The notes beneath the pieces are model-generated. The model was not told where the DNA came from and ran no database searches. It was given only the letters and a program-made list of their open reading frames with translations. The translations under genes were made by a program, and so were the position numbers. From Apostichopus japonicus (lineage: Eukaryota > Echinodermata > Holothuroidea > Aspidochirotida > Stichopodidae): a stretch of 64,000 nucleotides of DNA. The stretch is taken from NCBI RefSeq assembly GCF_037975245.1, contig NC_092583.1, positions 899,764-963,763 of the forward strand, given 5' to 3'. Below are positions 49,497 to 61,139 of the stretch, piece after piece. Numbering within the stretch: position 1 is the first letter of the stretch; every line of letters begins with the position of its first letter.

Positions 49497-50768
49497 ATGG
49501 CTTACTTTTATATTCGTTTGGGAAAAGTCGCAAAGTTGGTTTTCCTTTTGCCGGGTGTAATGTTGTTATATTTATCGTTCGATTCCGATTCGTCAACATC
49601 TTTAGATAACCACGGGAGACAATCCGCATCTAGATGGCTCATGTCACTTTACGAATCTAATCGAAATTATGTCTTCAAATCGAAGAAAAGAGATGGAACT
49701 AAACAAACAATTCTTTTATTTGGAATGAAACCACATTGGAAAGAGTTTTGCAAATACCCTGAAATGTCCCATTGCAAGGACCTGATTAATTTTCCCAGAG
49801 ACGTCTTTTGCCCGACGTTAAACCAGTCCATTACGATTACATTCTCCGAATCTGCCGAGGATATTCGAGGAGCAGATGTTGTACTGTTTACTAACGTCTA
49901 CAACTGGATGACACCGGATATGTGGACCTGGATCCATGGAAACAGATCGGATGGACAACCCTGGGCCCTTGTATCTCTCGACAGCCCTTTATATGTTCCT
50001 GGCATGACGCCTCCCGAGCAATACCGTGATACAACTTACACATGGGTTGCATCTTATAAGATTGATTCGGACTTAACTCTTCCCTACGGTTATTACGAAT
50101 CGTACGGTGAAAACAAACCGCCGGAGATTGACTTGAAGCCATTCGTAACTAATAAGACTAAATTAATTGCTTGGATGAGTAGCAACTGCGGAACTTTACA
50201 ATGGGACCGGCATCGATTTGTGAACGATCTGAAAGAAATCATACAGGTGGACAAGTACGGTAAATGTGGGGAGCAAGAGGTCCCATGGAATGACGCCAAG
50301 GCAGTAAGGGCAACCCTTGGCCACTATAAATTTTATCTTAGTCTCGAAAATTCTTGCTGTGACGATTACGTCAGCGAAAAATTCTGGAGGACTTTGGAGA
50401 TGGGTGTGATACCAGTAGTGGTGGGGGCGTCCCGTGAACAGTACACGAAGATCGCGCCTCCGAACTCGTTTATTCACGTCGATCAGTTTGCATCTCTCGC
50501 GGAATTGGCTATACATCTCACCGTCATATCGAACGACGAAGATCAATACTTAGAGTATTTCAAGTGGAGGAATCAGGGTAGAATAGTGGTTTACAGTCAA
50601 GAGGTGCAATATGTTGTACCACTGATGGAGAAAACCCACTGTTCATTATTTCAGCATTACCTGCAAACGAACAGGTCGGAGGATAAGACTGTAGACTACA
50701 TGGGCAAAAGATGGTTCGGAAGTTGTGACAGTTGCGGTGACAAATGGATCCAGTCATATAAGCTATAA
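49497..50768 (+). CDS. Alpha-1,3-fucosyltransferase (GT10), copy 3
   Basis: 423 codons from the ATG at 49497. A GTG nine bases upstream extends the frame but directly follows a splice-acceptor-like AACAG, so the true exon may begin near 49488 with the ATG as start. Residues 11-28 form the signal anchor. The donor motif FYLSLENSCCDDYVSEKFW then VPVVVGA lies at about 278-312, with the catalytic-site Glu and Lys present; WMSSNC and QWDRHRF precede it. HGNRSDGQ is a conserved N-glycosylation site, and the C-terminal CDSC is kept. Unlike its three paralogues it lacks the cysteine before the LLFGMK strand and the second cysteine of the CxxxxC pair (it reads CPTLNQ). It is a probable Golgi GDP-fucose transferase of unknown acceptor. 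It looks intact and closest in motif spelling to copies 1 and 4. Confidence 0.92.
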   Translation: MAYFYIRLGKVAKLVFLLPGVMLLYLSFDSDSSTSLDNHGRQSASRWLMSLYESNRNYVFKSKKRDGTKQTILLFGMKPHWKEFCKYPEMSHCKDLINFPRDVFCPTLNQSITITFSESAEDIRGADVVLFTNVYNWMTPDMWTWIHGNRSDGQPWALVSLDSPLYVPGMTPPEQYRDTTYTWVASYKIDSDLTLPYGYYESYGENKPPEIDLKPFVTNKTKLIAWMSSNCGTLQWDRHRFVNDLKEIIQVDKYGKCGEQEVPWNDAKAVRATLGHYKFYLSLENSCCDDYVSEKFWRTLEMGVIPVVVGASREQYTKIAPPNSFIHVDQFASLAELAIHLTVISNDEDQYLEYFKWRNQGRIVVYSQEVQYVVPLMEKTHCSLFQHYLQTNRSEDKTVDYMGKRWFGSCDSCGDKWIQSYKL

Positions 50769-53700
50769 TTTAAGATTCTTTATTTCCCCTTTCATTTACC
50801 GTGTGCCCGATGTATGATTTTTCCGTACATCCAAGGATGACTTCAAACTGAAATTTGTAATATGAATTTCAATATTTACCACGACCTTCTGATGTCATAC
50901 ATGAAACTTGTCATGGGAGTACCACATCATGAGACCGTGGGTGAGCACAGGTTTCCAAAGGTGGGGAGGTAACCCTCACCCGAATGATCCAGCTAGAGGC
51001 AGTAAACTTCATAGAAGTGTCAGGAGTAGATCCAGGATATATAGAGAAGGGGGCATGGTCATGGATTAGCTGAAGCTCAATTCATGTAGGAGGTCAGATT
51101 AGTGTTCTTCCACAGAAACAAAGTAAACTTGATACGTAAAACGGTTCATTCATGAAGCATAGTCAGACTAAATTTTAGGATTTTGGGAACAAACGAAGAT
51201 TTTTGGTTGAGTTATGGTGGGGGAGGTGGGGGTAGGTGGAGGGATGTTTATACCCCTGGATCTGTAAGAGAATTGAGAATTTAAGGCCTCAAATATATAT
51301 ATTTTTTTTAACAAATAATTTTACCATTTTCACAGCAACTGAACAAGTTTTGACAATAATTTAAATGCAATTAGTTGCATTTTCTTTTGGAATGTATAAA
51401 AACCTGTTATCGTGTCTGTCAATTTTGAAAATCAACTTCCAAGAAGAATTGATTATCGTTACTGTGGGAGTGTTCTGTATGCATCGTAAAGTGTTTATTT
51501 TATTTATTCCAAAATAACTTTATTATTATTTATTTTATAGATTTATGGAAATAGAAAGCTAATGCATATTTATTTCAAAGTAAATGTATATAAAATTGTC
51601 ACATATCGTATTCTAACTACAAAGAGTCGTATTAAAATTAATTTATCCTATTGTCTTATAATATCAGAGGTTCAAAATGTGAGTACTGTAAATAGAGAAT
51701 TGTCTTAAAAACAACTATTTGTGTCTATGACGTCAGGCCTCTGAACAGGGCTAGAGTTGATAATACATGATGGGTCATGCCAATGGAATCAGAGCAGACG
51801 TTTGTAAATATTTCTGACTTCTGTATTAATGTCGTCATGATCACGTGACCATTGGCGCCCCATGTACGGGAATAGCCTTTACAATGGGCTCAAAGTGGTA
51901 ATGATGACGTCACAATTGCGTTTATCATTCGTCTTTAGTTTTTACTTAAGTTAATTTTGTCTAATAGATAGGAAGTTACATATATCCTTACTTTAGAGTA
52001 ACGAAACTTACATCGGAAATATGCACAAGCCGAACCTTATTTGCATATATACTCAATGGCGTCATTCATAAGATTACTTCTTTAGCTAGGTGAAGACGTG
52101 CGTTATTTGTTTGGGAGTACACTATGGTTTATTAAAGCAGGTATAGGGTTTAGACTTTAAATGAAAGGATTAGCCATTTCAAAATAATGAGCAAATACTG
52201 GTAAGGGTTCCAATTAATTTTGTTAATTAAAGAAGAGCAATGTAGATACTAACTCGCTATAGCATTTCTATATGTGACGTCACAAGCTAAACTGGCCAAT
52301 AAAAATCATCAGTATAGATTGTCTTCAGTTTTAGTGAAGCAATCCAAACTATGCAAAAAGGAAAAAAAAAACATTGAAAAAAGGGAATTATGGAAATGGT
52401 GCTTCTGGCTTTCATGAGTTTCACATATAGACTCACACGACTCGTCGTGGGCAAATAGCTTGATAGTGAGAGATGTTTATTGTTGATTGGAAAACGTGTG
52501 ACCAATATTAGACTTTCTAGCATATTCAGGGTCAACACTGAACGTTTTCTGAGGTCAGATATGAATAATTGAAAATATATCAAGAAAAAAGATATTGTGC
52601 CGTATTTGTCGATTTACCATTGATCAATTTTCATTTGCAACAAATTTATTGAATATATATTTATCAGATTAAAATTCTCCTCTTGTAAATGATTTGATAC
52701 ACATTTTATTGCTTGATAGAGAATACATTACATTATCGATACTCGATTTTTTCGAAATATTTTACTTCATTCTGAAATCGTGATAAACTCAACTGAACAA
52801 GTTTCCATGCTAGATATTCAACAAAATAAAAGTTTAGAGCCTACGGGCCAAATGGACAGTGCGCTAGACTAAACAGTTCAGCCGCTTTCACTGATGAATG
52901 ACAGGTGTTTAAAGGATCACTTCTCAAACAGTAAATACAACCTGGACGGCTCATAACTTTTACTGGTCTACAACATAGGGTAGGCCTACTTAGTTTTGTT
53001 TTGTCTGCAGTCGTCCTTTAAGAATTTTGGCGCGTATGTCGAAAGGTTATCGGTATCGAAAAAAGTGTTTACTTAAAGGGGACACAAGCTCAATCATCAT
53101 CTTTAGCTTATTTGACAGGTTTGTGCAGAAGAGCTCCTCTCCTTGCTTCGTTTTGTGGGAGATCTGTTATGTCAAAGTGTAACTATACTATATGCATACT
53201 GTTTTTCACTTTCTTTATTCATCTGTCAATAATTTCAAGGTAAACAAACTGTTAACAGCGTCGAAGTCAATGGCATCATTATTTCACTTTCAGAGGTTTC
53301 AATATTTTAGATTAAGTATTCGCAAAACCATCTTCATTACCTAAAATCCATAAAACAAGAAAAACATGAAAAGTGATGATGTCATATTGATGAAGAAACA
53401 TTAAATTTGCGATACTTGCAAACGGAATGATATTTTCTTAATATAGCTGTTTGGATTAGTCAGTTCATGATATCACTTAGGCCAATAATGGTTGTTGGTT
53501 TTCTGTCTCCTTTGAAATAACTGTTCATCTAGTGCAAGAAACTATATGATAGCTGTTCATAACACTTATCTTTGTACCTCTTGAAAATGTAATTCTTTAA
53601 TATAAACGTTCATACACAGTTTCATACATACATATATACGTACACACATACATACATGTGGATGGCAATGTGGCATGGTAGGGCATGGGTGTATGTGGGT

Positions 53701-53880
53701 TGGGAGTTGGATTTACAGATCTCTATATCTTGGAAACGTCTCTTGTCTAATAATGGTGACGTCTATGTAAACGAAAGGAATCTATTCACCATTTACTAAA
53801 CTAAAGGAAAGAAAAAGCAAGACACAATTTTGATAAGTGTTCCATATTTGTATACATATCTGTATGTATATAAATCTGCA
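50769..53880. other. Intergenic, no recognised gene
   Basis: Weak transposon-like ends, CAGGAGTAGATCCAGG at 51019 and CCCCTGGATCTG near 51255, may mark a decayed element of about 250 bp, but no target duplication is evident. The rest is AT-rich with no supported feature. Confidence 0.35.
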
Positions 53881-53884
53881 GTGG

Positions 53885-54007
53885 AATTACGACCTTCCTT
53901 ACCGGTTTCGAACCTCTGGACATACAATCAGCGTCCATAGCCTAGTGGTTAGGGTGTCCGCATATAAAGCGAGAGGCCCGGGTTCGAATCCCGACGGAGG
54001 CTGGAAG

Positions 54008-54060
<53 letters not shown>
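53885..54060 (+). mobile_element. tRNA-derived SINE (GGTTAGGGTGTCC family) with TA tail
   Basis: Starts near GGTTTCGAACCTCTGGACAT, then TAGCCTAGTGGTTAGGGTGT (A box) and GGGTTCGAATCCCGACGGAG (B box), ending after GGCTGGAAG in a TA array (54009-54056). The same arrangement is at 21080-21245 (minus) and 62945-63240. Confidence 0.78.
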
Positions 54061-54062
<2 letters not shown>

Positions 54063-54765
54063 TGTGCAATACCTCGATATGTATACACTATTCGCTTTAC
54101 ACTGTACGGCCTTCTTTACAGGCTCAATAGTTATCATAAATTTAAGCCTCCAAATAATAATAAAGAATATAAGCATTTTCAATTAAATCGCTGATCCGTG
54201 TTAAGTAAAAAATCAAAAGAACGAACAATAATTTGGCAAACCGCATATTTCATCTTTTTTTCAAAGTTATTGAAGCTTTTGATCAATTATGAGACGCATT
54301 GTGGTCTTCATTGAAAATTGGAGTCACACCTAAACTTTGTTTAGATTATAGTTACCATTGCGTGCGACATAAAACAAGGTACTGCAAAGTTATACTGAAA
54401 GGATTTTAGTTCGACTTTTATCATATATCATACATTTCATTTAACGCTATGATATAATATTTTGCTGTTCTAACAATAGCATTTTTAAAGCCAAAGAGAA
54501 AGATTTACTTATGAATAGAGTATCAACACGTTTGCATTTCTTTATTGGATCTTGTTTATGTACTAAATTCAATAGGACCAAAATTCTTGGCACGCAATAT
54601 TATTGTCTAATATTATTGCGCGTAAAGATTAATAACAAAAATGAAACATTGAAAAGGTTTATTTATAGATTCAAAATGTAGGGAGGTAACCTTCTCTTTA
54701 TAGACCTACATGCTTTTAATGGGTTTAGTTAAAATAAAACCTATCGTTAGTTATACTACTGAATG
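54061..54765. other. Intergenic, no recognised element
   Basis: AT-rich, nothing supported. Confidence 0.4.
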
Positions 54766-54900
54766 GTGAAGCCGTGGTATAGCGGTTAAAATGTCGATAT
54801 GTTCCTGCATGGGTTCAAGTCCTCACCAAGAGTAAGATTTTCTTAACCGATTCAAAATTGCTGCTTGGCAGTGTTGTTAACTGAGCGGGCTCCGTTCCGT
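54766..54900 (+). mobile_element. tRNA-like SINE head
   Basis: AAGCCGTGGTATAGCGGTTA (A-box-like) is followed by GGGTTCAAGTCCTCACC (B-box-like). It does not match the other SINE families here and its 3' end is unclear. Confidence 0.5.
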
Positions 54901-55085
54901 GCATTTTGGTATAACTAGTTTTCGAATTGGGAACTTGGGTTTGGTTCTGCTTTTTCATTTTTGTTCAGGCCTCTCGAAATCTCGTTCACCATATAGCTGC
55001 AGCGGTATTTGAATGGTGTGCCTTCACTTCACTCAGTAGTTCAGAAAGTGGCCAGATGCTAAGGTATTCCATTGTCCGTCGTTAA

Positions 55086-55125
55086 GGGGGGGGGGGGGGT
55101 GGGGGGGGGGAGGGGGAGGGTGGTT
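55086..55125. repeat. Poly-G run
   Basis: Two G-runs of nine or more broken by single T or A bases. Similar runs occur at 55624-55635 and elsewhere in the window. Confidence 0.85.
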
Positions 55126-56430
55126 GGTAGTTATTCATAACAATCATTATCTATGGCTTAGGCTACATAAGGTATGGTTAGACTAACATGTTATTTGACC
55201 TATGTAGATATACGCCGTTGTCATTTCTCTCCGGGTAATTTCGAGCAAACGAGTTTCTTACGTTACGGCTATATAATAGTCTTTGAGATGTTGAAATGGA
55301 TTAACCTAAATATTTGCTATTCTTCGCATCAATTTCAGTGCTTGTGGTTAGCTGCCATAACTGGATCAATTACCAGTTATAGCAGCTATATTGTCTTTAA
55401 AGGTGTGTGCCTGTTTGTGCCTATATATTTCGTAGTACTCCTTCTACGTGAAGGATAAATACTGTAAATATGTCTCTGACGTCACACTGAGGCTCACTTC
55501 AATGAACAATATCGTTTAGTTTCATCATTGAATTAACTAATGCAACTGTAGATGTATAGATCATAAAAGAATATTTCAAAGCAATTTATAGAGTGTACAA
55601 ATTTATTAGTGCAAGTAAGAAGGAGGGGGGGGGGGAGGTTACCCACACCCCTTCTTTATCCGTCGGCGTAGTGTTCATAAGTTGCTCGGCCGATAAATCT
55701 CTTCCTAGGATTGAGAGGATCCAATTTATGTGCGAATATCATAGCCTACGCAGATGGCTCAGTCAAAGTAACGAAAAGTACGAACCGGCCAATGCAAAAT
55801 ATAGCTTTAAGATGGCTCGGCTTGCTGGACCTTTTAGAGAAAACCCTGAATTATCTGTATATGTAACCCACAATGCAGGATAAAGTTTAGATGAAAGAGG
55901 TCCCCAAAACTAATAAAATAGCAGGAGCATAGGACGATGCCTTTGAAAAGGACTAACTCACCCAAGATAAAGAGCCTGCCACGAAATCCAAACAAGTTCA
56001 CTAAAGCTCTATTGATAAAGTCTCAGTTATGCATTCCGCTTCCATACGAACTAAGACCATTCAATGGTGAGGTACGTGTTAGGTGTAATTTAGTAGAATG
56101 AGTCTTACAACAATTACGGGAATAGACAGTTACATTATTCTTAGCATTAAAACGGTAGAAAAGTAACAAGGTAATAAGTGAGATAAAGATTAATTCTATA
56201 GTGCTGTAGAGCCCAAATGCTCGAGTGATCTGTAAACAGAGGCCAGAATGACGTGGGTAGTTATCAGAAATTTGGATTGGAGGCTCTTGATGTACAAAAT
56301 AGGCAAATGAATGCAGAAAGAAGAAAACTATTTTGTGGAAGTCTATTATGGACATCAGGGAAATGGGTCAGAGTAGCATCTGCCTACTTATATCTTTTCC
56401 ATCTTTTGCAACTCGAAGTATTGTGACCTA
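55126..56430. other. Intergenic, no recognised gene
   Basis: Open frames at 55174-55458, 55593-55883 and 56023-56355 (minus) are about 100 codons each but show no family motif, start context or splice support. One crosses a poly-G run. Confidence 0.4.
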
Positions 56431-56435
56431 AGTGA

Positions 56436-56540
56436 CCTTAGCTCAGTGGTTAACGCCGGTGCCTTCCAATAATAAGGTCCCCAGTTCGAGTCACTCCAAG
56501 ATTAATGCAGGGATTAAGGCTGGTCGTGGAACAGTCTTCC
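56436..56540 (+). mobile_element. tRNA-like SINE head
   Basis: CCTTAGCTCAGTGGTTAACG (A box) and CCAGTTCGAGTCACTCC (B box) form a tRNA-like head, followed by an undefined body. Distinct from the neighbouring family. Confidence 0.5.
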
Positions 56541-56764
56541 TCCATATTTGAGATGCTTGCCAAATGTTAATATTTTCAAACGCGATATGAAAACTTTATA
56601 AATTTTCTTTAGATGTCTGATATTTGTTTGTCTATCTTGCTGCCGTCCTTTATGTGTTTTTGGATGTTTACCGTTCTTCTACTGCGTTATATTGTATATG
56701 TATTTTGTACAGTATTGAGGGCTCCTCTGGAAAGCAATGCTTCTGCACTGAGCAGGACTACCCT

Positions 56765-56960
56765 CATTAAAGATGAAAATAATAATTCCAACAAAATGTA
56801 TGTCGTCCAGTTACAGAGTTGTTGACAATAGATAATTCATAATCATGGACGTTAAATATGAATCTAAGAGACTGACTTCGGTCAGCTTGCGGCTTTGATA
56901 AGCCAATGAGGCTTTTTCGAGAGTTCCTGCTTGCAGGAGGATCTAAATACATATATACAC
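56765..56960 (+). mobile_element. SINE fragment (CCTGCTTGCAGG family)
   Basis: Contains ATGTATGTCGTCCAGTTA, then CATGGACGTTAAAT, CTTCGGTCAGCTTGCGGC and GAGTTCCTGCTTGCAGGAGG before 'TACATATATACACACAC'. The order matches the body of 48615-48845. The tRNA-like head is missing. Confidence 0.7.
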
Positions 56961-57027
56961 ACACACACACTCAAGTTCTACTTTACCTGCTAACAAGACA
57001 GGATTCTCTCGCCCTCGAATTGGTTAT

Positions 57028-57357
57028 TGTGTAGGGTATACAATAGTAGTCAATGTATTCTATAGTATTGCCTGTGCGCTGTAGCTCACGTAATCCATTA
57101 ATCCTAAATTGTAAGGTACTCTATTGTAGGCAGTAAGTATATAAGTCACCAGGGTTGTGACGTAACACATCCCTGGACCTCTATTGTCATCCTTTACCGC
57201 TATATTAAGTCATGTGACATGTGTACAACTTCATTCGGTGTTAACGAAAAGAGGCAGTGCAGAATAAAGCAAGTTAAGCAAACACTTGTGTTATGTTGTG
57301 TTATGTTGGTGTTATATTCTTATTTTCCTTCACTTCAACTGAAGACCAACTTACAGT
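57028..57357 (+). mobile_element. Candidate solo LTR
   Basis: Begins TGTAGGG and ends ACTTACA, with a TATA-like GTATATAAG near 57139 and AATAAA near 57264, the internal order of an LTR promoter and poly(A) signal. A five-base flanking duplication could not be confirmed and no internal coding region follows. Confidence 0.3.
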
Positions 57358-58366
57358 GTATGTATCGTGAGTGATAAACTTGCGAGAAGGAATCTCTCCA
57401 CAGAATGTCGAGGCGAGGAGACGGACTATAGATCTTAGGCTGGGGGTAAATAAAAAAAAGTTAAGCTAGGAAACCTGATAATAACTGATTTAAGCACTAT
57501 CAAATATCCCGTTGTTTCTATTGTACTACTTATACAAAAGTATCCTTAAGAAAACCAATTATTACGCACAATGACTGCGAGACATTCTGATTCTTTAATG
57601 GTTTCGTGTAATCGATCAACGTCCGGTGATAATTCTGCACTTGTTGTAAGGTTTGTAAGTATTACTATTTTCTCGTTTCCTATGTCAAGTTTATCTTCTT
57701 TGAAACTTAGCGTTACCCATTTTAACGTTAGGCCTACATTATGCTAGCCTAGGCATATGAGAATTTTTTTTTACACATTAGTAAACTTTTACCGACTGCA
57801 GCCAAGACAAGAACACTTAGAGAAATTCCAGAACATAGTACCTACTTACAAGGGTTGGTGACAGGATTGAGTTTCGGATTTTAGTAGGGGTGGGGGCCTC
57901 AACATCCGCATTCAGATTTTAGGGGGATTTCAGAATCCAGCCGATACTCATAGCTGGTACAGTAACTATAGACTGTTCATATCCTGTTACATATATTACG
58001 GCGCTAAGAACACAAAGTAGTAATTACTGATGCACGGTTGTGGAACATGAAAAGTAGTTGATGTACCAACCATTTAGTGCGACTTTATTAATACGCGATT
58101 ATAAAATGAAGTCGGCGTATCTAGTCGTTTTATGCTATATTTAGGCATGACGAATTGGCGTAATCTAAAGAGAGGTGTGAACTGGATTCAAGCGGTATCG
58201 TACCTCCTTTACTTCATCTCGTAGGTAGTCTAATCTTCATATACTCCTTGTCCAGTCGCGCAGTACTATTTCTTACATGGGACCAAGTTAACAGTTTTGT
58301 AGTTGTTACAGTTCTATTATATGTTTTGGTTCACTAAAAAAATTTCTCTAATGTTTTTAATTACAG

Positions 58367-58689
58367 GAAGTCGTATAACCTTCGGAGACGAAAAATCGAG
58401 AACTAACAGCAGGTTTTGGAGGGACATGCAGTTCTTAGCAAGGGACATGGTGGACGAGAAACTTGGTCTACGAAGAAATTGTAAAGTTGTAAAATTATGG
58501 AAATTAAAAGAGAAGGTAGGGAGTGATGGCCAAGTTTATATGAATTGTACATTAAACCGGTTGGCCAAGGAAGCACAATCACTGGCGTCTGGCTTCCATT
58601 GTTGTGACCATTCCTTCACCTATATTGGACGACAGGAGAGGACCCTTCAGGCTGACTTCCTACCAGGACTTCATATCGTTGCCAGGTGA
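58367..58689 (+). pseudogene. Unidentified exon-like frame
   Basis: An acceptor TTTTTAATTACAG at 58354-58366 is followed by 107 open codons to a TGA. The protein is basic and cysteine-containing (EKLGLRRNCKVVKLWKLKEK, then SGFHCCDHSFTYIGRQERTL) and looks like real coding sequence in composition. I do not recognise the family. Downstream, short frames on the same strand to about 60500 (for example KEIKPRDFTGPEYWKVFDNM near 60195-60255) are broken by stops, so the whole may be a decayed transposase or retroelement. It could equally be the last exon of a host gene. Confidence 0.3.
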
Positions 58690-61139
58690 AGATTGCGTTT
58701 ACATTCACTACAAATATCTCAAGATAAGACTACCTACAGTAGCATGTAATGTTTTAATCATATATTTGTTATGTATCTTGCATGCTTTGTATTCATGACA
58801 GAATTGATTTGACCAAGGTTGAAACCAGTCATAGCCGTTGTTGCTTTTGAAAATATGGCTTATGTTTACAAAGTTAAATAGGAAAAAGTAAATTGGGTGG
58901 AAGGTAGGCCAACAAATTGCTCGACGACTGAAAACACCCAAGAGTATAAACACATTTGTCTTTATCGGACAGATACCCCCATAACGCTTTAACGTATGGC
59001 TGATGCACAATCAGAACTTCGTCTGTACAAGACAAAAGGTTGAGGAAGATTATGCAGAGTTTAATATCAGCAAATAGTAAATCCCAACAACTCGCAAATT
59101 AAAAGACAGAAAAGGTATGTCATGATCTTTGTCAAGGGCTCTGTGCCATTGGTTGCAGGAGAGCATTTTTTCCATCCTAATAGTGTGAAACTTCGTGATG
59201 GTTCTGGAAAAGAGTAAGATCTTTTCTTTGATGAAAGTATAAAGTCATTGATAAGAACCACATTAACTAAAGATGAAATATTATTCGTGTGAGATCAATT
59301 TAACATTTCACGAAGAGCCTATGATTAGTTGACACAAAAGATCTAATAACTTGCAAAAGGATTATAGTATCCTGAAAGTTGGTAAAAAGGATTTAAATGC
59401 TCTGTTCACTGTAAAATATATAGAAGAAGATTATGATGATGGAGTTTGCCAATCTATTTCAGATGTTATCTTGCGTAAATTGTAGGAAATTGTCTTACAT
59501 CCCCAAAAAGTGGAACTTCTCAAACAAAAGCTTCTTACTAAGTGAAAATCATTGGTAATGGGACGTATTTTCAATTTTGTTCTTCTAATCATAGGGGAAG
59601 ATTCATGTTCCGATGAGAAAAGGTACTTACTTGATTGCTATTGTAAAATGCACAGAGAAGCAAACTTTATTTCATCGTGTGTCTACCAGATTTTGCCAAT
59701 GAAATTATCTTTCGTTAACTCACGTTATGCATGATGGCGATAGAATATATCTGAAGTGATTTTTGTGAGGGGATTTTAATTTCTGAATGTGGCTATGGGG
59801 TTGGATGCATGCTCCTCCACCCATTCTTGTGCATGATGCAAGTATTCTGCCTCAGAACGATCTGATACTTCAAAGAAATGGTCGATTACAAATCCTGATC
59901 ATCAATGGGAAAATTGACCATGGCTATAGATAGAAAGCACGATATCAATTGTTCTCATAATCCGCGCATATTTACATCTATTACTGGTGAATGTGTAGTA
60001 AATGGACACTCTTCACATGTTTTTAAGAATTGCTGGTCAGCTGGTATTCCAACTTAATAAATATCTGAGGTTCATAGATATTGTTAATAGCAGGTCTACT
60101 TATTCAACTGAAAAGTGCCAAAAATATGGCAGAATTTTAAAAATTAGTAAAGCAACTTGGAATTGAATGGTAGTTTATGTAGATCGCAATTTCAAAAGAA
60201 ATCAAACCCAGAGATTTTACTGGGCCTGAGTATTGGAAAGTTTTCGATAACATGAGACTAAAAGATAATCTTCCTAACTATCCTGATTTAAACTTTATTT
60301 GAAAATTTTGGACCGAATTTGTATCCAACAAAATGCGAATTTGTCTGAGTGCGGTGATTAAAAACATTGCCCAAACCCCGTGCTTGCCAAGATTATATGT
60401 AAACTCCCTTACACTTTGTTAAACATTCAAAGTCGCCAAAGGTGTTAACATTATACGAGGTATGATTGACGCTAACGCGGTTCACTTGCCAAAATGTTAA
60501 CAAAATGCTCCTATATCATTTAAAATGGAAAAAAGAAGCAACACAAAATTAAAATTAAATAAGATTTTTCCATACTATGATTATGTCATTTACTCATAGA
60601 CATTTCTGCTAAATATATTTTCGTTTATGGAAGCCGAACATAAAATCAGTTACATTTAATTACACGAAAGGTTTAAAACTTATATGAGCTATGACTGAAG
60701 CTGATACGGAATTCTAGCAATACATTTACACATATCCCTTTTCCAATATAATGGAAAAGAAGCTACATACATGATGAAAGTTAACAATACAATATATAAC
60801 ATGAAAACAATAACGCACTTTTTCTCCTTCGGAATTGTCAAAAATTATAAAGTGTTTAGTTTACTCTGAATTGTCTACATATCAACATGAGCGTCAAATA
60901 CAAACATCGAAAATATCATACAAACACATAAATTAACTGAATGCAGCAGACTATCAATTATACTCGACTTCCATCGTTGAAATACTGTATAGCAGTTCCG
61001 CGAAAACAAGCAGGCAGCTGACACGAGGACCCTCGAAACAAATGCGTATTGGTTTCGTCATTTTGTATATATGTAAGAATCATATTAGCCACGTGTCTGT
61101 CGTCTTTGATGCCGTAACATAATACCTACGACGATATAT
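58690..61139. other. Region of broken coding-like frames and 3' flank of fucosyltransferase 4
   Basis: No intact gene is present. Several plus-strand frames between 59500 and 60500 have protein-like composition but contain stops and shifts. Bases 60600-61139 are AT-rich and would include the 3' UTR of the minus-strand fucosyltransferase. Confidence 0.35.

Noticed and set aside
53930..54003. Possible tRNA gene
   Set aside because: A and B boxes are present, but there is no closed acceptor stem, and the same head recurs with shared flanks at two other sites, so it is a SINE.
55174..55883. Two plus-strand frames of about 95 codons
   Set aside because: No recognisable domain, no splice support, and the second starts beside a poly-G run.
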